Source: Thermovibrio ammonificans HB-1
GTDB lineage: Bacteria > Aquificota > Aquificia > Desulfurobacteriales > Desulfurobacteriaceae
Assembly: GCF_000185805.1 (NCBI RefSeq)
Contig: NC_014926.1
Span: 155,001-219,000 of the forward strand
DNA: 64,000 nt
Reading direction: 5' to 3'
In this document: positions 15,884 to 25,016 of the stretch, piece by piece
How positions within the stretch are numbered: position 1 is the stretch's first letter
Layout: each line of letters opens with the position of its first letter
Program-made: the position numbers and the translations under genes
Notes under the pieces: model-generated
Database searches by the model: none
What the model was told of the DNA's origin: nothing
The model's input: only the letters and a program-made list of their open reading frames with translations

Positions 15884-17998
15884 TTACCTCCAGTTTACGT
15901 CGAACCTGTCGAGCTCCATCACTTTCACCCAGCTTGAGACAAAGTCCCTTACGAACTTCTCGAGACTGCCTTCAAAACCGTAAACTTCTGAAACGGCCCT
16001 GAGCTCTGAATCTGCAACGAATATCAGGTCGAACCTTGTGGCCTCCCACAGCCTTTTACCGGTTTCCCTGCTGTAGCCTTCGTAAATAAAGTCGTTCTTA
16101 GGGCTCTTCTTCTGCCACCTAACCTCCGGCGACAGTAAGTTAACGAAGAAGTCGTTTGTGAGGGCTCCCGGCCTGTTTGTGAGAACTCCGTAGTCTCTCT
16201 TTTTGAAGTTTCCTCCTAAAACCCGCAGGCCTGCCGTGAGAACCGCCATCTCCCAAGCGGTTAGCGTTAGCTGCTGAGCTTTGTCTATGAAGAGCTCCTC
16301 GGGAGTGAACTCTTTCGGCTTCGCCTTTAGGTAGTTTCTGAAGCCGTCTGCTTCGGGCTCGAGGTATCTGTGGGTCTCTACGTCTACCTGGTGTTGCTCT
16401 GCGTCGGCCCTTCCCGGGGTAAACGGAACTTCTACCTCGAGGCCTGCCCGTTTCGCCCCCTCTTCAACGGCTACGTTTCCCGCAAGCACTATGAGGTCGG
16501 CAAGGGAGACTCTCTTTCCCGTGGAGTTTGAAAACTCCTCTGCCACTTTCTTCAGGGCCTTAGCTACCCTCTTTACCGTTTCGGGCTCGTTTACCTCCCA
16601 GCTTATCTGAGGTTCAAGGGCTATTTTCGCCCCGTTGGCACCGCCCCGCTTGTCGGAGTCTCTGTAGGTGGAGGCTGCCGACCAGGCGGTGTAGAGGAAG
16701 TCCCTTAATGGGATGCCGCTCTCTTTTATCTCCCTTTTTAGGCTTTGGAGCTCTTCTCCTGAAAGGGTGGAGCTTCCGGGCGGAAGGGGCTCCTGCCACA
16801 CGAAGAGCTCCCGGGGGCGCTCCTTCCAGAGGTAGCGGTTTTCCGGTCCGAGGTCTCTGTGGGTAAGTTTGAACCACGCCTTTGCAAAGGCCTCTTCGAA
16901 CCGTTCCGGGTTGCTGAGGAACTTCAGGGCTATCTCCCTGTAAACGGGGTCGAACCTTAAGGCGAGGTCGGTTGTAAGCATCATGGGCCTGTGGCGTCTG
17001 TTGGGGTCGAAGGCGTCGGGTATCACTTCGGGGGCATCTTGGGCAACCCACTGCCACAGGCCTGCGGGGCTTTTGGTAAGCTTCCAGTTGTACTTGAAAA
17101 GGTGCTCTAAGAAGTCGATGCTCCACCTTACCGGGGTTTTGGTCCAGGCAAGCTCAAAGCCGCTTGTTATGGTGTCTTCTGCGCGCCCTTTTCCGCAGCT
17201 GTTCTTCCAGCCGAGCCCTGCCTCCTCGAGCGGGGCTTCGTCGGGGGGCTCTCCCAGGCACGAAACCGGGCCGGCCCCGTGGCATTTCCCGAAGGAGTGG
17301 CCGCCGGCTATGAGGGCAACCGTCTCCTCGTCGTCCATTCCCATCAGCCTGAAGGCCTCTCTGATTTCAAGGGCCGACTCCACGGGGTCGGGCTTACCCT
17401 TTGGCCCTTCGGGGTTAACGTAGATGAGGCCCATTGTTGATGCGGCGGTGGGAAGCTCGCTCGGTTTCTCACTCTTTAGGGAGCGCTCCTGTTTGAAGAG
17501 CTGAAGCTCCTTCTCGTAGTAGATATCCTCTTCAAACAGGTAGGAGTCTACCCTGCCGCCGGCAAAGCCGATAGTTTTAAACCCCATAGACTCAAGCGCT
17601 ACGTTCCCTGCAAGGATTATCAAGTCTCCCCACGAAATCGACGGACCGAACCTCTTCTTCACCGGCCACAGTAGCCTTATAGCTTTATCGAGGTTTGTGT
17701 TGTCGGGCCAGTTGTATATGGGCCATATACGGATAAACCCCCTGTTTGCTCCTCTGCGCCCGTCTTTAATTCTGTAAGTTCCGGCGCTGTGCCATGCGAG
17801 TCGGACAAAGAGCGGGCCGTAGTGGCCAAAGTCTGCCGGCCACCAAGCTTTTGAGTCGGTCATAACCTTGAAGAGTTCCTCTTTAACCTGTTTGATGTTT
17901 AATCTTTCGAAGGCCTCCTTGTAGTTGAAGTTCTTCAAGGGATTCTGTTCCCCTCCCCTTTGGTAGAGGAGTCTTACTTTCAGCTTGCGTCTTCCCAC
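15884..17998 (-). CDS. katG: Catalase-peroxidase
   Basis: A bifunctional haem catalase-peroxidase of 704 residues with both duplicated domains. The distal motif RLAWHSAGTYR (W69, H70), the tyrosine in GLIYVNPEGP and the methionine in FRLMGMDDEE would form the Met-Tyr-Trp adduct needed for catalase activity, and GGHSFGKCHGAGP holds the proximal histidine. The second domain (about 420-704) keeps the fold (WSAASTYRDSDKRGGANGA) without haem ligands. There is no signal peptide. The GTG at 17998 follows GGAGGGTACC. It is a single gene with its own promoter and detoxifies peroxide, as expected for a microaerophile. Regulation by the Fur/PerR-type regulator at 47005 is possible. Confidence 0.97.
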   Translation of the reverse strand: MGRRKLKVRLLYQRGGEQNPLKNFNYKEAFERLNIKQVKEELFKVMTDSKAWWPADFGHYGPLFVRLAWHSAGTYRIKDGRRGANRGFIRIWPIYNWPDNTNLDKAIRLLWPVKKRFGPSISWGDLIILAGNVALESMGFKTIGFAGGRVDSYLFEEDIYYEKELQLFKQERSLKSEKPSELPTAASTMGLIYVNPEGPKGKPDPVESALEIREAFRLMGMDDEETVALIAGGHSFGKCHGAGPVSCLGEPPDEAPLEEAGLGWKNSCGKGRAEDTITSGFELAWTKTPVRWSIDFLEHLFKYNWKLTKSPAGLWQWVAQDAPEVIPDAFDPNRRHRPMMLTTDLALRFDPVYREIALKFLSNPERFEEAFAKAWFKLTHRDLGPENRYLWKERPRELFVWQEPLPPGSSTLSGEELQSLKREIKESGIPLRDFLYTAWSAASTYRDSDKRGGANGAKIALEPQISWEVNEPETVKRVAKALKKVAEEFSNSTGKRVSLADLIVLAGNVAVEEGAKRAGLEVEVPFTPGRADAEQHQVDVETHRYLEPEADGFRNYLKAKPKEFTPEELFIDKAQQLTLTAWEMAVLTAGLRVLGGNFKKRDYGVLTNRPGALTNDFFVNLLSPEVRWQKKSPKNDFIYEGYSRETGKRLWEATRFDLIFVADSELRAVSEVYGFEGSLEKFVRDFVSSWVKVMELDRFDVNWR

Positions 17999-18017
17999 GG
18001 TACCCTCCAGAAAGAAT

Positions 18018-18029
18018 TTGTAATTGTAA
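18018..18029 (-). promoter_or_regulatory. Tandem TTGTAA repeat in katG leader
   Basis: TTGTAATTGTAA, two direct copies of a hexamer, lies between the katG -10 box and its start codon. AT-rich repeats like this resemble Fur/PerR-type half sites loosely; the match is not canonical. Confidence 0.3.
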
Positions 18030-18049
18030 AAAATTTACTTCTGCAACTG

Positions 18050-18078
18050 AATTAATGAACTTGCGGCTGAAAAGTCAA
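18050..18078 (-). promoter_or_regulatory. Predicted katG promoter
   Basis: On the minus strand TTGACT and TTAATT are separated by exactly 17 bases. This is a good sigma70-type promoter, giving a leader of about 45 bases for katG. It lies in the 102-bp gap after the RADAR operon, so katG need not depend on read-through. Confidence 0.6.
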
Positions 18079-18100
18079 GGAGAGAAGACAGAGTGTTTTC

Positions 18101-20308
18101 TTAAGCTAAGAAAGATGCCTCTTTAGCGTTTTCGATGAGGATCTTGGTGATTCTGTCTCTTCCGTTTTCAGGAAGACTCTCTCTTATTAGCAGATACTCC
18201 TCAAATATTGTTGTGTCGAAGGTAAGGGCGTCGTCGGTGTTAAGGAAGGCTTTAAATTTTCTTTCTTCTATGAGTTCTAGGATCTCTTCTCTTATATAGT
18301 TTTTGTAGTCAGGTAACCTCTCTATGAAGATGTTTGAACTGGGGCAGATTTCGATGGCTACCCCCCTTTCTACGATGAGCTTCGTAACTAGAGATTGTAT
18401 GTTCTTTATGAGCTCAACCTGCTCTTCAAAGCTTACGAACTTACTTGAGCCCAGCAGTGGGTTAATTAGGTAGTCCTCCCTAGGTTTAAGTTTGTATTTT
18501 TTAATCAGGTGTCTTAGAAAGTTTATCTCTCTTTTATAGAAATTTCTTTTTTTTACTTCCCAAAAGTTTGAGAACGGACTGGTATCTCCGATGGGATACA
18601 GATTGAACTGTAACGCTTCGTAGGTTCTCAGCAGAAACTCTTCGAACCGGAGGGGAAGCTCTTTAGGTTCTAAATCCTCTTTTTCGAGGAAGTAAGAGAT
18701 CTCTCTGATTATAAGCTTACTATAGTTCTTGTTAAATTCGTGCTGGTGAGTGTAAGTAACGTGAAACAACCATAATAAGTGAAGAAAATACCTGAAAGGG
18801 TCCATTGGGACATTTCGGTGTTCGAGTAGGTAGTCGTCGACTTCCCTTAAAAGGGCAAGCCCGTGTCCTATTCTGTCGTTTTGGTTTAGTTCTAAGAAGA
18901 ACAACGCTTCGTATATGTTCTTTAACCCGGTTGTTACGTCTACGTAGTCTTCTCCTGCGTGGTATGTAAATCGCAGGTAGGGTGATCTTTTCTCCATGAT
19001 TTGAGGTATGTAGATGTGAGCTAACCTTCTCCAGAACCTGAAAGGTGTTGAAAAGAACCACGCAGGTGTCCAGTATTCCTGAGAGGCTGCGTCGAAGCCC
19101 AGCAGAAACTTTAAATGTTCGGGGTTCTTTTTAAAAAAGTCTGCCAGTCTTTTTGTCTGTTCGAATATCTCCTTTTCTTTGATTTTAAGTCTAAATATTG
19201 CCTCTGAATCGGGAAACTTGGGGTAGTGCAGTATGTATCCGCTTTTAAGGTTGGTATCTTTGCTCATTATTTCGGTTAGTAGTTGTGTTGCGTATTCTAC
19301 TTTCCTTTTATCAGGAAAAAATCTAACTTCTAATATTGACAGTCTGTTTTGTTTTTCGATAAAGGTCTTTGTTATCTTGTTGTTGAGTTTTTTAATCTTT
19401 CCTACTTCCTTTTTTATTGGATTGTTTACGAACTTTTTAGAGAAGTAGTCGAGACCTTTGAAGTATCTGTCGTGAACAGTTTCTTTGTATAGTGAGTTTG
19501 TTAGCGTTACTGCAGTGGATCCCAGTAAGTTTTTTCTTTTATGTCTACTAAAGACGTAATATATTGATATATCAACGAATTTGGGGTAGCTGAAGTCTTT
19601 TGTTTCATGTGTCAGTTCGTGCACGGGGATTATTGCTAGGTTGTGCTTGTAGATAGAGTTTATAAGGAATAGAAGCTTGTCTTCTTGGGGAATTTCCCCT
19701 TTTTTGTATATATACCAGATTGTTGCCAACATTAGTAGTAGTTTTCTTGCTTTTATATACCTCTTTTTATGCTCTATTTTTGGGTTTTTATTTATGGACT
19801 TTAAAAGTTCTCTGTTAAAGTTTTGAAGCTCTTGCATAATAAATTCTATATTTTCCGGAAAATTTGAAAGTAGTCCCAAATGGGTGTGTAAATCCGCAAG
19901 GGTTCTCATGTAGTAGGGAACCTCAACATAGGGTTCTATTGACATTAAATTTTGTAGGTTTGTGTTTGGGTAATACTCGTTTTGTAGTAGAAAGGCTTGA
20001 AGCAGGAACTCCCTTCTGACTTCTGATGTTACTATCTTAAAGAGTTGAAGCTCTTTGATTTGGAAGTTTTGAAAGAGTTTGGTAGTTAGGTAAATAAGAG
20101 ATTCTTTTGTATAGTTTGGAGACTCAATGTTGGTAATTCTTCTTAGTTGTTCTTTTAAGTAATAGAATGGAACATACGGGTATTTTTTCTTTAGAATTTC
20201 GTATAACTTATTTATTGGAGATTCATTTTGTGTTTGACTCTCGAGGAATAAGCTAAACTCCGAAAGAAACGTTATGTAAGGTTCAAAGGAAATTTTCTTG
20301 ATTTCCAT
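18101..20308 (-). CDS. rdrB: RADAR adenosine deaminase RdrB
   Basis: A 735-residue, AT-rich gene encoding a large divergent adenosine-deaminase-fold protein. Metal and catalytic motifs are in order: DLHTHLG (His141, His143), TYHAGED (450-454), RIGHG (479-483), EICPSSN (653-659) and LNTDDALTF (Asp692/693 region). The long N-terminal helical part and large insertions match RdrB, which in RADAR assembles into a shell with the ATPase RdrA and deaminates adenosine nucleotides or RNA upon phage infection. It starts 23 bp after the ATPase gene, in the reported order rdrA-rdrB. The pairing with a KAP-like ATPase argues strongly against a metabolic deaminase. A plain nucleoside deaminase would be about 330-350 residues. 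Confidence 0.88.
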   Translation of the reverse strand: MEIKKISFEPYITFLSEFSLFLESQTQNESPINKLYEILKKKYPYVPFYYLKEQLRRITNIESPNYTKESLIYLTTKLFQNFQIKELQLFKIVTSEVRREFLLQAFLLQNEYYPNTNLQNLMSIEPYVEVPYYMRTLADLHTHLGLLSNFPENIEFIMQELQNFNRELLKSINKNPKIEHKKRYIKARKLLLMLATIWYIYKKGEIPQEDKLLFLINSIYKHNLAIIPVHELTHETKDFSYPKFVDISIYYVFSRHKRKNLLGSTAVTLTNSLYKETVHDRYFKGLDYFSKKFVNNPIKKEVGKIKKLNNKITKTFIEKQNRLSILEVRFFPDKRKVEYATQLLTEIMSKDTNLKSGYILHYPKFPDSEAIFRLKIKEKEIFEQTKRLADFFKKNPEHLKFLLGFDAASQEYWTPAWFFSTPFRFWRRLAHIYIPQIMEKRSPYLRFTYHAGEDYVDVTTGLKNIYEALFFLELNQNDRIGHGLALLREVDDYLLEHRNVPMDPFRYFLHLLWLFHVTYTHQHEFNKNYSKLIIREISYFLEKEDLEPKELPLRFEEFLLRTYEALQFNLYPIGDTSPFSNFWEVKKRNFYKREINFLRHLIKKYKLKPREDYLINPLLGSSKFVSFEEQVELIKNIQSLVTKLIVERGVAIEICPSSNIFIERLPDYKNYIREEILELIEERKFKAFLNTDDALTFDTTIFEEYLLIRESLPENGRDRITKILIENAKEASFLA

Positions 20309-20331
20309 TCGTAGGTCTACCTTCGTTTATT

Positions 20332-22923
20332 CTATATTTGTTCTGCTCTTTCTTTTATTTTAAGTAAAATATCTTTTAAAATTTTCAAACCATGCAGAAG
20401 TTCGTTTTTTATTCTTTCAGGAATTTCTTTATCATCATGCTCTTTAATAGCATTTTCTATCTCCTTCAGTTTTTCGGTAGCTAGGCTGTAGACTTTAAGT
20501 AGTCCTATGTAGAGAGTTATATAAATTTTATGTTTGTTGAAGTTGAGTTTCCTGTGGTCTATTTCTTTAATTTTCTTTTCTCTAGGTAATTCTCTTGCAT
20601 TTTCGACTTCCTTTTTTAGTTCTTCTAATCCAGTAATAACATAGTGTGTTACTGGAAACTCAGACATTGGGGAGCTGAGTGATTGTAATCTTTTTATGTA
20701 TTTGTCTAAATTGTCTAAATATTTATTTATATCATAATTTTCGTTTATTATATTGTTTATGTCCTCTTGAATTTGCCAAGATATCTCATACTTTATTTCT
20801 CCTTTTAGAAGAATGTTAATTATTTGATCAAGTAAGGTTATATAAGTTTGAAGCATATACAAATATCTTGTGATAACGCTTATGTCCTCTGAAGATTCTT
20901 TAACACTTAGGAGGATTTTGTCTTTGAAGTTTGAAATGAAGAATATTAGACTATCGCTGTAGCTATTTCTAGTTACTTTATGCTTAAGATTAATTGAAAA
21001 TATAATAGAGCTGTTTATGTGTTTTAGTAAATTGTCAAAGCTGTTTAGTGTTCTTAATAAAGATAGGTTCTCGTTGCCCTCAGGTTTTCTACTTAAAAAT
21101 CTGAGAGTGAGTTTGGACTTACCTGTATTTATTGGTACTTCTAAGTCATCAAATAGGACCTTAATAACTTTTTTTATTCTTTCCTCGGATTTCCTGAATT
21201 GTATTTGAGTTAGTATATACCTTTCTATTTCGGGAGTAAATCCGTAGATGCTCTCTGAAATTTTTATTAATTCGTAGAAACTGGCTCTTCGGTCTATCCA
21301 TGAATTTATGAATTCAGATACTGCTCTTGCTGCTACTGGTGGCTCTTCGTTTAGTTCTACAAAGTGTCTTATTGTTTCTAAGAAAATAAGCCTTAACAAA
21401 CCTCTACTTATTCCGTTAGAAAAAAGAAGATATTCATTAAACCATAGTTTAAACAAAGCTTTTTCTTTTGTGTTTCTAAACTTATTAGATAAATGTTCTT
21501 CAAGTTGGATTAAAGTAAACTTTTGTGCGTAAAATGGCAGGCTAATCCCTATGTATTTGTTCTTTTTCTGAGTTTTGTAATTTTTATCTAGTGATTGAAC
21601 TTCTTGTAGAATTTTATCTATTTCCTTTAAAATGAATAAGAACTCATTATGTCTTTCTTTATCTCCTACTTTCTCAGTTTGTCTTGTTTCTGTTTGAATT
21701 TCGAGATTTATACCTAGTACTTTTTGAATTATATCTGACAGACATAGTTCTGAGATTTTGTCTTCGAAGCCGTATAGTAGAGTTGTATTACTGCTTATTT
21801 CTTTCTGTTCTAGTTTCGAAATTTTGTTACTTATTCCCTTAAGGATTAGGTAAAGTTCTCTAAGAGATATATCTGAAAAAAGAGTTCTGACAAAGAAGGG
21901 AAGATATAATTCCTCTTCTCTTCCAGTATTCAACACTTTTAGAATAGGAAGTCGCTGTAGGAAATCTTTAGCTTCTTCGGTGATGACATCTTCTCCTTTA
22001 TGGAACTTGACTTTGCAATTTTTGAGAGTTTCCCAACTTATAGTTGGAATATCTACCATGTTTGAAGAAAAGATTTTCTCTATGAAAGATTTTGCGTAGT
22101 ATCTTGCATTTTCTTCATTTTTTATAAATTCTTTGCTTATGTAATTAAAGATGATATCCTGAATATTTTTATAGTTGCCTGCTGAAATAATTATGAGCTT
22201 AGGATGACTTAAGAACATGTATATTTCTGTTAAAAGACTTATGAGCCTTTCCGGAGGGAAACTGATGTCGAGATCGTCTACAAACATTAGAATTGCGTTA
22301 ACTTTTCTCTCTTTAATGTAAAGATCAATAAGTTTGAATAATTCGTTACGTAAAGCTATATCGCTTTTATCGATTATTTCCTCCAGTAGTAAGTCCTCTT
22401 TGGAAAGTTTTCTCGGAGGAAGGGATGAGGGAAATTTGTTTAAACAAATACTGAGATGTTTTAGGAGTTTGTCTCTGTTTAAAAGAGCTGGTTCATCTGT
22501 GAAACAGTTCTCATCCAATTTTTGCTTTAGCCAACTTAGAAAATAGAATGTTAGACTCTCTGTATTTATAGATGTATCTATTAAATTTTCCGCTATTTCC
22601 ACATTTTTAAGGTTAGAATAATCAAAATTTAAAGGTTGTTTGGATAGTAACTCTTTAATAGTAAGAAGTATAGAGGTCTTTCCGCTTCCACGTTTACCAT
22701 TTATAAATAGGTTATTGGGGGTAAACTTGCTAGTTTTTGAGTTGTTATTTGGCATATTTTGTGAGTTATCCGAGATATTTTCGATTATTCTGTTAAGCTT
22801 CTCTAGAGCAATTTTTATGATTTCTCCGTTAATGCTTTCTTTAACTTCATCAAGTGAGGAAAAAGTCTTTGGCCCTTCAATAGTTAAGTCTATTATCCTT
22901 TTGCTTTTTGTGCTTCTAGTCAT
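20332..22923 (-). CDS. rdrA: RADAR ATPase RdrA (KAP-like P-loop NTPase)
   Basis: An 863-residue AT-rich gene. The Walker A motif INGKRGSGKTSIL (residues about 74-86) and Walker B ILMFVDDLD (211-219) with a following LIIISAGN sensor strand (about 243-250) define a KAP/STAND-like P-loop ATPase. The C-terminal half is long and helical, with no transmembrane stretch and no recognised effector. Size, motif layout and the immediately downstream giant adenosine deaminase fit RdrA, which in RADAR binds RdrB and is needed for defence. The ATG at 22923 follows AGAGGAAAAG. Codon use (AAA, AAT, ATA, TTT rich) differs sharply from neighbours, pointing to horizontal acquisition. Confidence 0.87.
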   Translation of the reverse strand: MTRSTKSKRIIDLTIEGPKTFSSLDEVKESINGEIIKIALEKLNRIIENISDNSQNMPNNNSKTSKFTPNNLFINGKRGSGKTSILLTIKELLSKQPLNFDYSNLKNVEIAENLIDTSINTESLTFYFLSWLKQKLDENCFTDEPALLNRDKLLKHLSICLNKFPSSLPPRKLSKEDLLLEEIIDKSDIALRNELFKLIDLYIKERKVNAILMFVDDLDISFPPERLISLLTEIYMFLSHPKLIIISAGNYKNIQDIIFNYISKEFIKNEENARYYAKSFIEKIFSSNMVDIPTISWETLKNCKVKFHKGEDVITEEAKDFLQRLPILKVLNTGREEELYLPFFVRTLFSDISLRELYLILKGISNKISKLEQKEISSNTTLLYGFEDKISELCLSDIIQKVLGINLEIQTETRQTEKVGDKERHNEFLFILKEIDKILQEVQSLDKNYKTQKKNKYIGISLPFYAQKFTLIQLEEHLSNKFRNTKEKALFKLWFNEYLLFSNGISRGLLRLIFLETIRHFVELNEEPPVAARAVSEFINSWIDRRASFYELIKISESIYGFTPEIERYILTQIQFRKSEERIKKVIKVLFDDLEVPINTGKSKLTLRFLSRKPEGNENLSLLRTLNSFDNLLKHINSSIIFSINLKHKVTRNSYSDSLIFFISNFKDKILLSVKESSEDISVITRYLYMLQTYITLLDQIINILLKGEIKYEISWQIQEDINNIINENYDINKYLDNLDKYIKRLQSLSSPMSEFPVTHYVITGLEELKKEVENARELPREKKIKEIDHRKLNFNKHKIYITLYIGLLKVYSLATEKLKEIENAIKEHDDKEIPERIKNELLHGLKILKDILLKIKERAEQI

Positions 22924-22956
22924 CTTTTCCTCTAAAGAGTGATTTCCTGTTCACAG

Positions 22957-22973
22957 TAATAATTCAATTATTA
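22957..22973. promoter_or_regulatory. Perfect AT palindrome upstream of RADAR operon
   Basis: TAATAATT-C-AATTATTA is a perfect inverted repeat with 8-bp arms, about 34 bp before the rdrA ATG and 32 bp after the pyrF stop. It could be an operator for the RADAR promoter, or a weak pyrF 3'-end hairpin. No regulator gene is adjacent. Confidence 0.4.
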
Positions 22974-23004
22974 AAAATTCCTTCCGTGCTTTCTTTAAAA
23001 TTCA

Positions 23005-23712
23005 TTAACTTTTGGTCTCCTTAAGGATACGTTCTGCCGTCTTTTTGGGGTTTTCCGCCTTAGTTATTGGTCTTCCTATTACTATGAAATCTGTTCCGAG
23101 CGCTTTTGCCATTTTCGGGGTTACCACTCTTTTCTGGTCGTTTGCAGCAGCCCAGGTAGGCCTTATTCCGGGAGTAACAGTTAGGAAATCTTCCCCCAAG
23201 TTCTCCTTAATTAAACGGACCTCTTTGGCGGAGCAGACCACGCCGTTGAGGCCTGCCCTCTTGGCAAGTTCTGCCAGTTTTAAAACCTCTTCGTTTACGC
23301 TGCGCTCTATACCCACCTCTTTTAAGTCTTCTTCCTTCATGCTGGTAAGTACGGTTATCGCTATAACTAACGGTTTTGCTACTCCGATTTTCTCTGCGTA
23401 TTCGGCGTTAAACTCGGCCACCTGTTTCATAAGCTCAAAGCCCCCGAGGGCGTGGAGGTTGTACATGAATACTCCGGCCTCTATGGCAACTTTTGCTGCA
23501 GACTTTACGGTATTTGGAATATCGTGGTATTTGAGGTCGAGAAAGACTTTTTTACCCAGTTTAGATAGCTCTTTAACCGCTTCGGTTCCGGCCCTTGAGA
23601 AGAGTTCCAGTCCTACCTTGTAGTGCTTGACGGAGCTTCCCAGCTCTTCAACCAGCTTCAGAGCTTTTTCCTTTGAGTCAAAGTCGAGGGCAACTATCAA
23701 CTCGGGTTTCAC
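23005..23712 (-). CDS. pyrF: Orotidine 5'-phosphate decarboxylase
   Basis: PyrF converts OMP to UMP. LIVALDFDSKEKAL, the catalytic LDLKYHDIPNTV (Lys-Asp-Lys-Asp network: DLKYHD) and TPGIRP plus VIGRPIT phosphate-binding loops are present. I use the GTG at 23712, which overlaps the hom stop as GTGA, giving 235 residues; a longer frame to 23742 would add residues encoded inside hom and lacks support. It is the last gene of alaC-hom-pyrF, just before the RADAR operon. Confidence 0.96.
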   Translation of the reverse strand: MKPELIVALDFDSKEKALKLVEELGSSVKHYKVGLELFSRAGTEAVKELSKLGKKVFLDLKYHDIPNTVKSAAKVAIEAGVFMYNLHALGGFELMKQVAEFNAEYAEKIGVAKPLVIAITVLTSMKEEDLKEVGIERSVNEEVLKLAELAKRAGLNGVVCSAKEVRLIKENLGEDFLTVTPGIRPTWAAANDQKRVVTPKMAKALGTDFIVIGRPITKAENPKKTAERILKETKS

Positions 23713-25004
23713 GCTCTCTCCTCCAGTTCCTCTATCATGCATACAAAGGTGGGTTTAACTATAACGTCGAGTGCGTCTATCTCTTTTATTGCGAGACTGA
23801 TGGCCTTTTTCGGTGCCGGGTGGGTTGTCATAACTACCGGCACGCCTCCGTCGAACTCTATGCTCTTCTGGAGGGCCATTTTTATGCTTATGTTGTGTTT
23901 TCCGAGGATGCTGGCTATTTTCGCCAAAACGCCGGGCCTGTCCAGCGCAGTGAACCTTAGGTAGAAGCTTGAAGTGAACTCCTCGGGCTCTCTTACCCGC
24001 AGGTTCTCTCCTTTAAATAGGCACTCGGGAACGGCGTAGGTGTTACCCAGGGCAAGGTCTACTATGTCGCTTACAACTGCACTTGCGGTAGGCTCCCTTC
24101 CGGCCCCTTTGCCGTAGAAAAGTGTTTCTCCCACAAAGTCTCCCTCTACAAAGCAGGCGTTGAACACACCGTTAACGCTTGCGAGTATGTGGTTTTCGGG
24201 AATCATTGTAGGATGAACCCTTACCTCTATCTCTCCGTTTACAAGCTTTGTGATTGCCAAAAGCTTCACCCCGTATCCGAACTCCTCCCTTGCTATCTCT
24301 ATATCGAGGGGGGTGATTTCCCTGATTCCCCTTACGAATACCTGTTCGGTTTTTACAAATCTGCAGTAGGCAAGGGTTGCGAGAATTGCTATTTTATGGG
24401 CGGCGTCGTAGCCGTCTACGTCGAGGGTTGGGTCTGCCTCTGCGTACCCCAGCTCTTGGGCTTCCTTAAGGGCCTCTTCGAAGCTGATGCCCCTTTGGCT
24501 CATCTGGGTTAGTATGAAGTTTGCCGTTCCGTTTATGATTCCGTAAATGGCCTCTATTCTGTTTCCGGCAAGTCCCTCCCGGAGCGCCTTTATAACCGGG
24601 ATTCCTCCGCCTACGCTGGCCTCAAACTTCAGAGATACCCCGTTCTCTTTCGCCAGCCTGAATAGCTCCTCGCCGTAGTCAGCAAGGAGGGCTTTGTTCG
24701 CAGTTACCACGTGACGCCCCTTTTTAAGGGCCTCTTCTACAACTCTCTTTGCTATGCCCGTTCCGCCTATGAGCTCAACAACCGCGTCGCAGTCTGCTTT
24801 TAGGGCTTCAATTCCGTCTGGGAACACTTTCTCCTTCGGGACTCCAAGGGCCAGAGCCCTCTCTCTCTGAGGGTCTGCAACGAAGGCTATCTCTACGGGG
24901 CGGCCTATTCGCTCTCTGATGAGCTCTCCGTTCTCGAGGAGGAGCTTCACAACTCCTCCCCCTACGGTTCCGCACCCCACAATTCCCACTTTAAAGCTGT
25001 CCAA
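23709..25004 (-). CDS. hom: Homoserine dehydrogenase
   Basis: Hom reduces aspartate semialdehyde to homoserine for threonine and methionine. The Rossmann motif VGIVGCGTVGGGVV, VTANKALLADYG, the GGGIPVIKALREG loop and NGTANFILTQM are clear, followed by GYAEADPTLDVDGYDAAHK. A C-terminal ACT domain (about 350-428, RFTALDRPGVLAKIASILG) suggests allosteric control by an amino acid. The length of 431 residues is typical for the ACT-containing form. It lies 12 bp after the aminotransferase gene. Confidence 0.97.
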   Translation of the reverse strand: MDSFKVGIVGCGTVGGGVVKLLLENGELIRERIGRPVEIAFVADPQRERALALGVPKEKVFPDGIEALKADCDAVVELIGGTGIAKRVVEEALKKGRHVVTANKALLADYGEELFRLAKENGVSLKFEASVGGGIPVIKALREGLAGNRIEAIYGIINGTANFILTQMSQRGISFEEALKEAQELGYAEADPTLDVDGYDAAHKIAILATLAYCRFVKTEQVFVRGIREITPLDIEIAREEFGYGVKLLAITKLVNGEIEVRVHPTMIPENHILASVNGVFNACFVEGDFVGETLFYGKGAGREPTASAVVSDIVDLALGNTYAVPECLFKGENLRVREPEEFTSSFYLRFTALDRPGVLAKIASILGKHNISIKMALQKSIEFDGGVPVVMTTHPAPKKAISLAIKEIDALDVIVKPTFVCMIEELEERA

Positions 25005-25016
25005 CCGTTCCTCCGG

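Noticed and set aside
15884-17998. Possible loss of the Met-Tyr-Trp adduct methionine in KatG (Ala in the APLEEAGLGW block).
   Set aside because: Counting back from the proximal histidine places the adduct methionine in FRLMGMDDEE, where it is present.
18049-23000. TTAATGAA and its inverse at both edges of the RADAR operon, as possible attachment or transposon ends.
   Set aside because: Eight AT-rich bases in promoter regions; a similar ATTAATGAAC also occurs near 35860, so chance is likely. No integrase or transposase is present.
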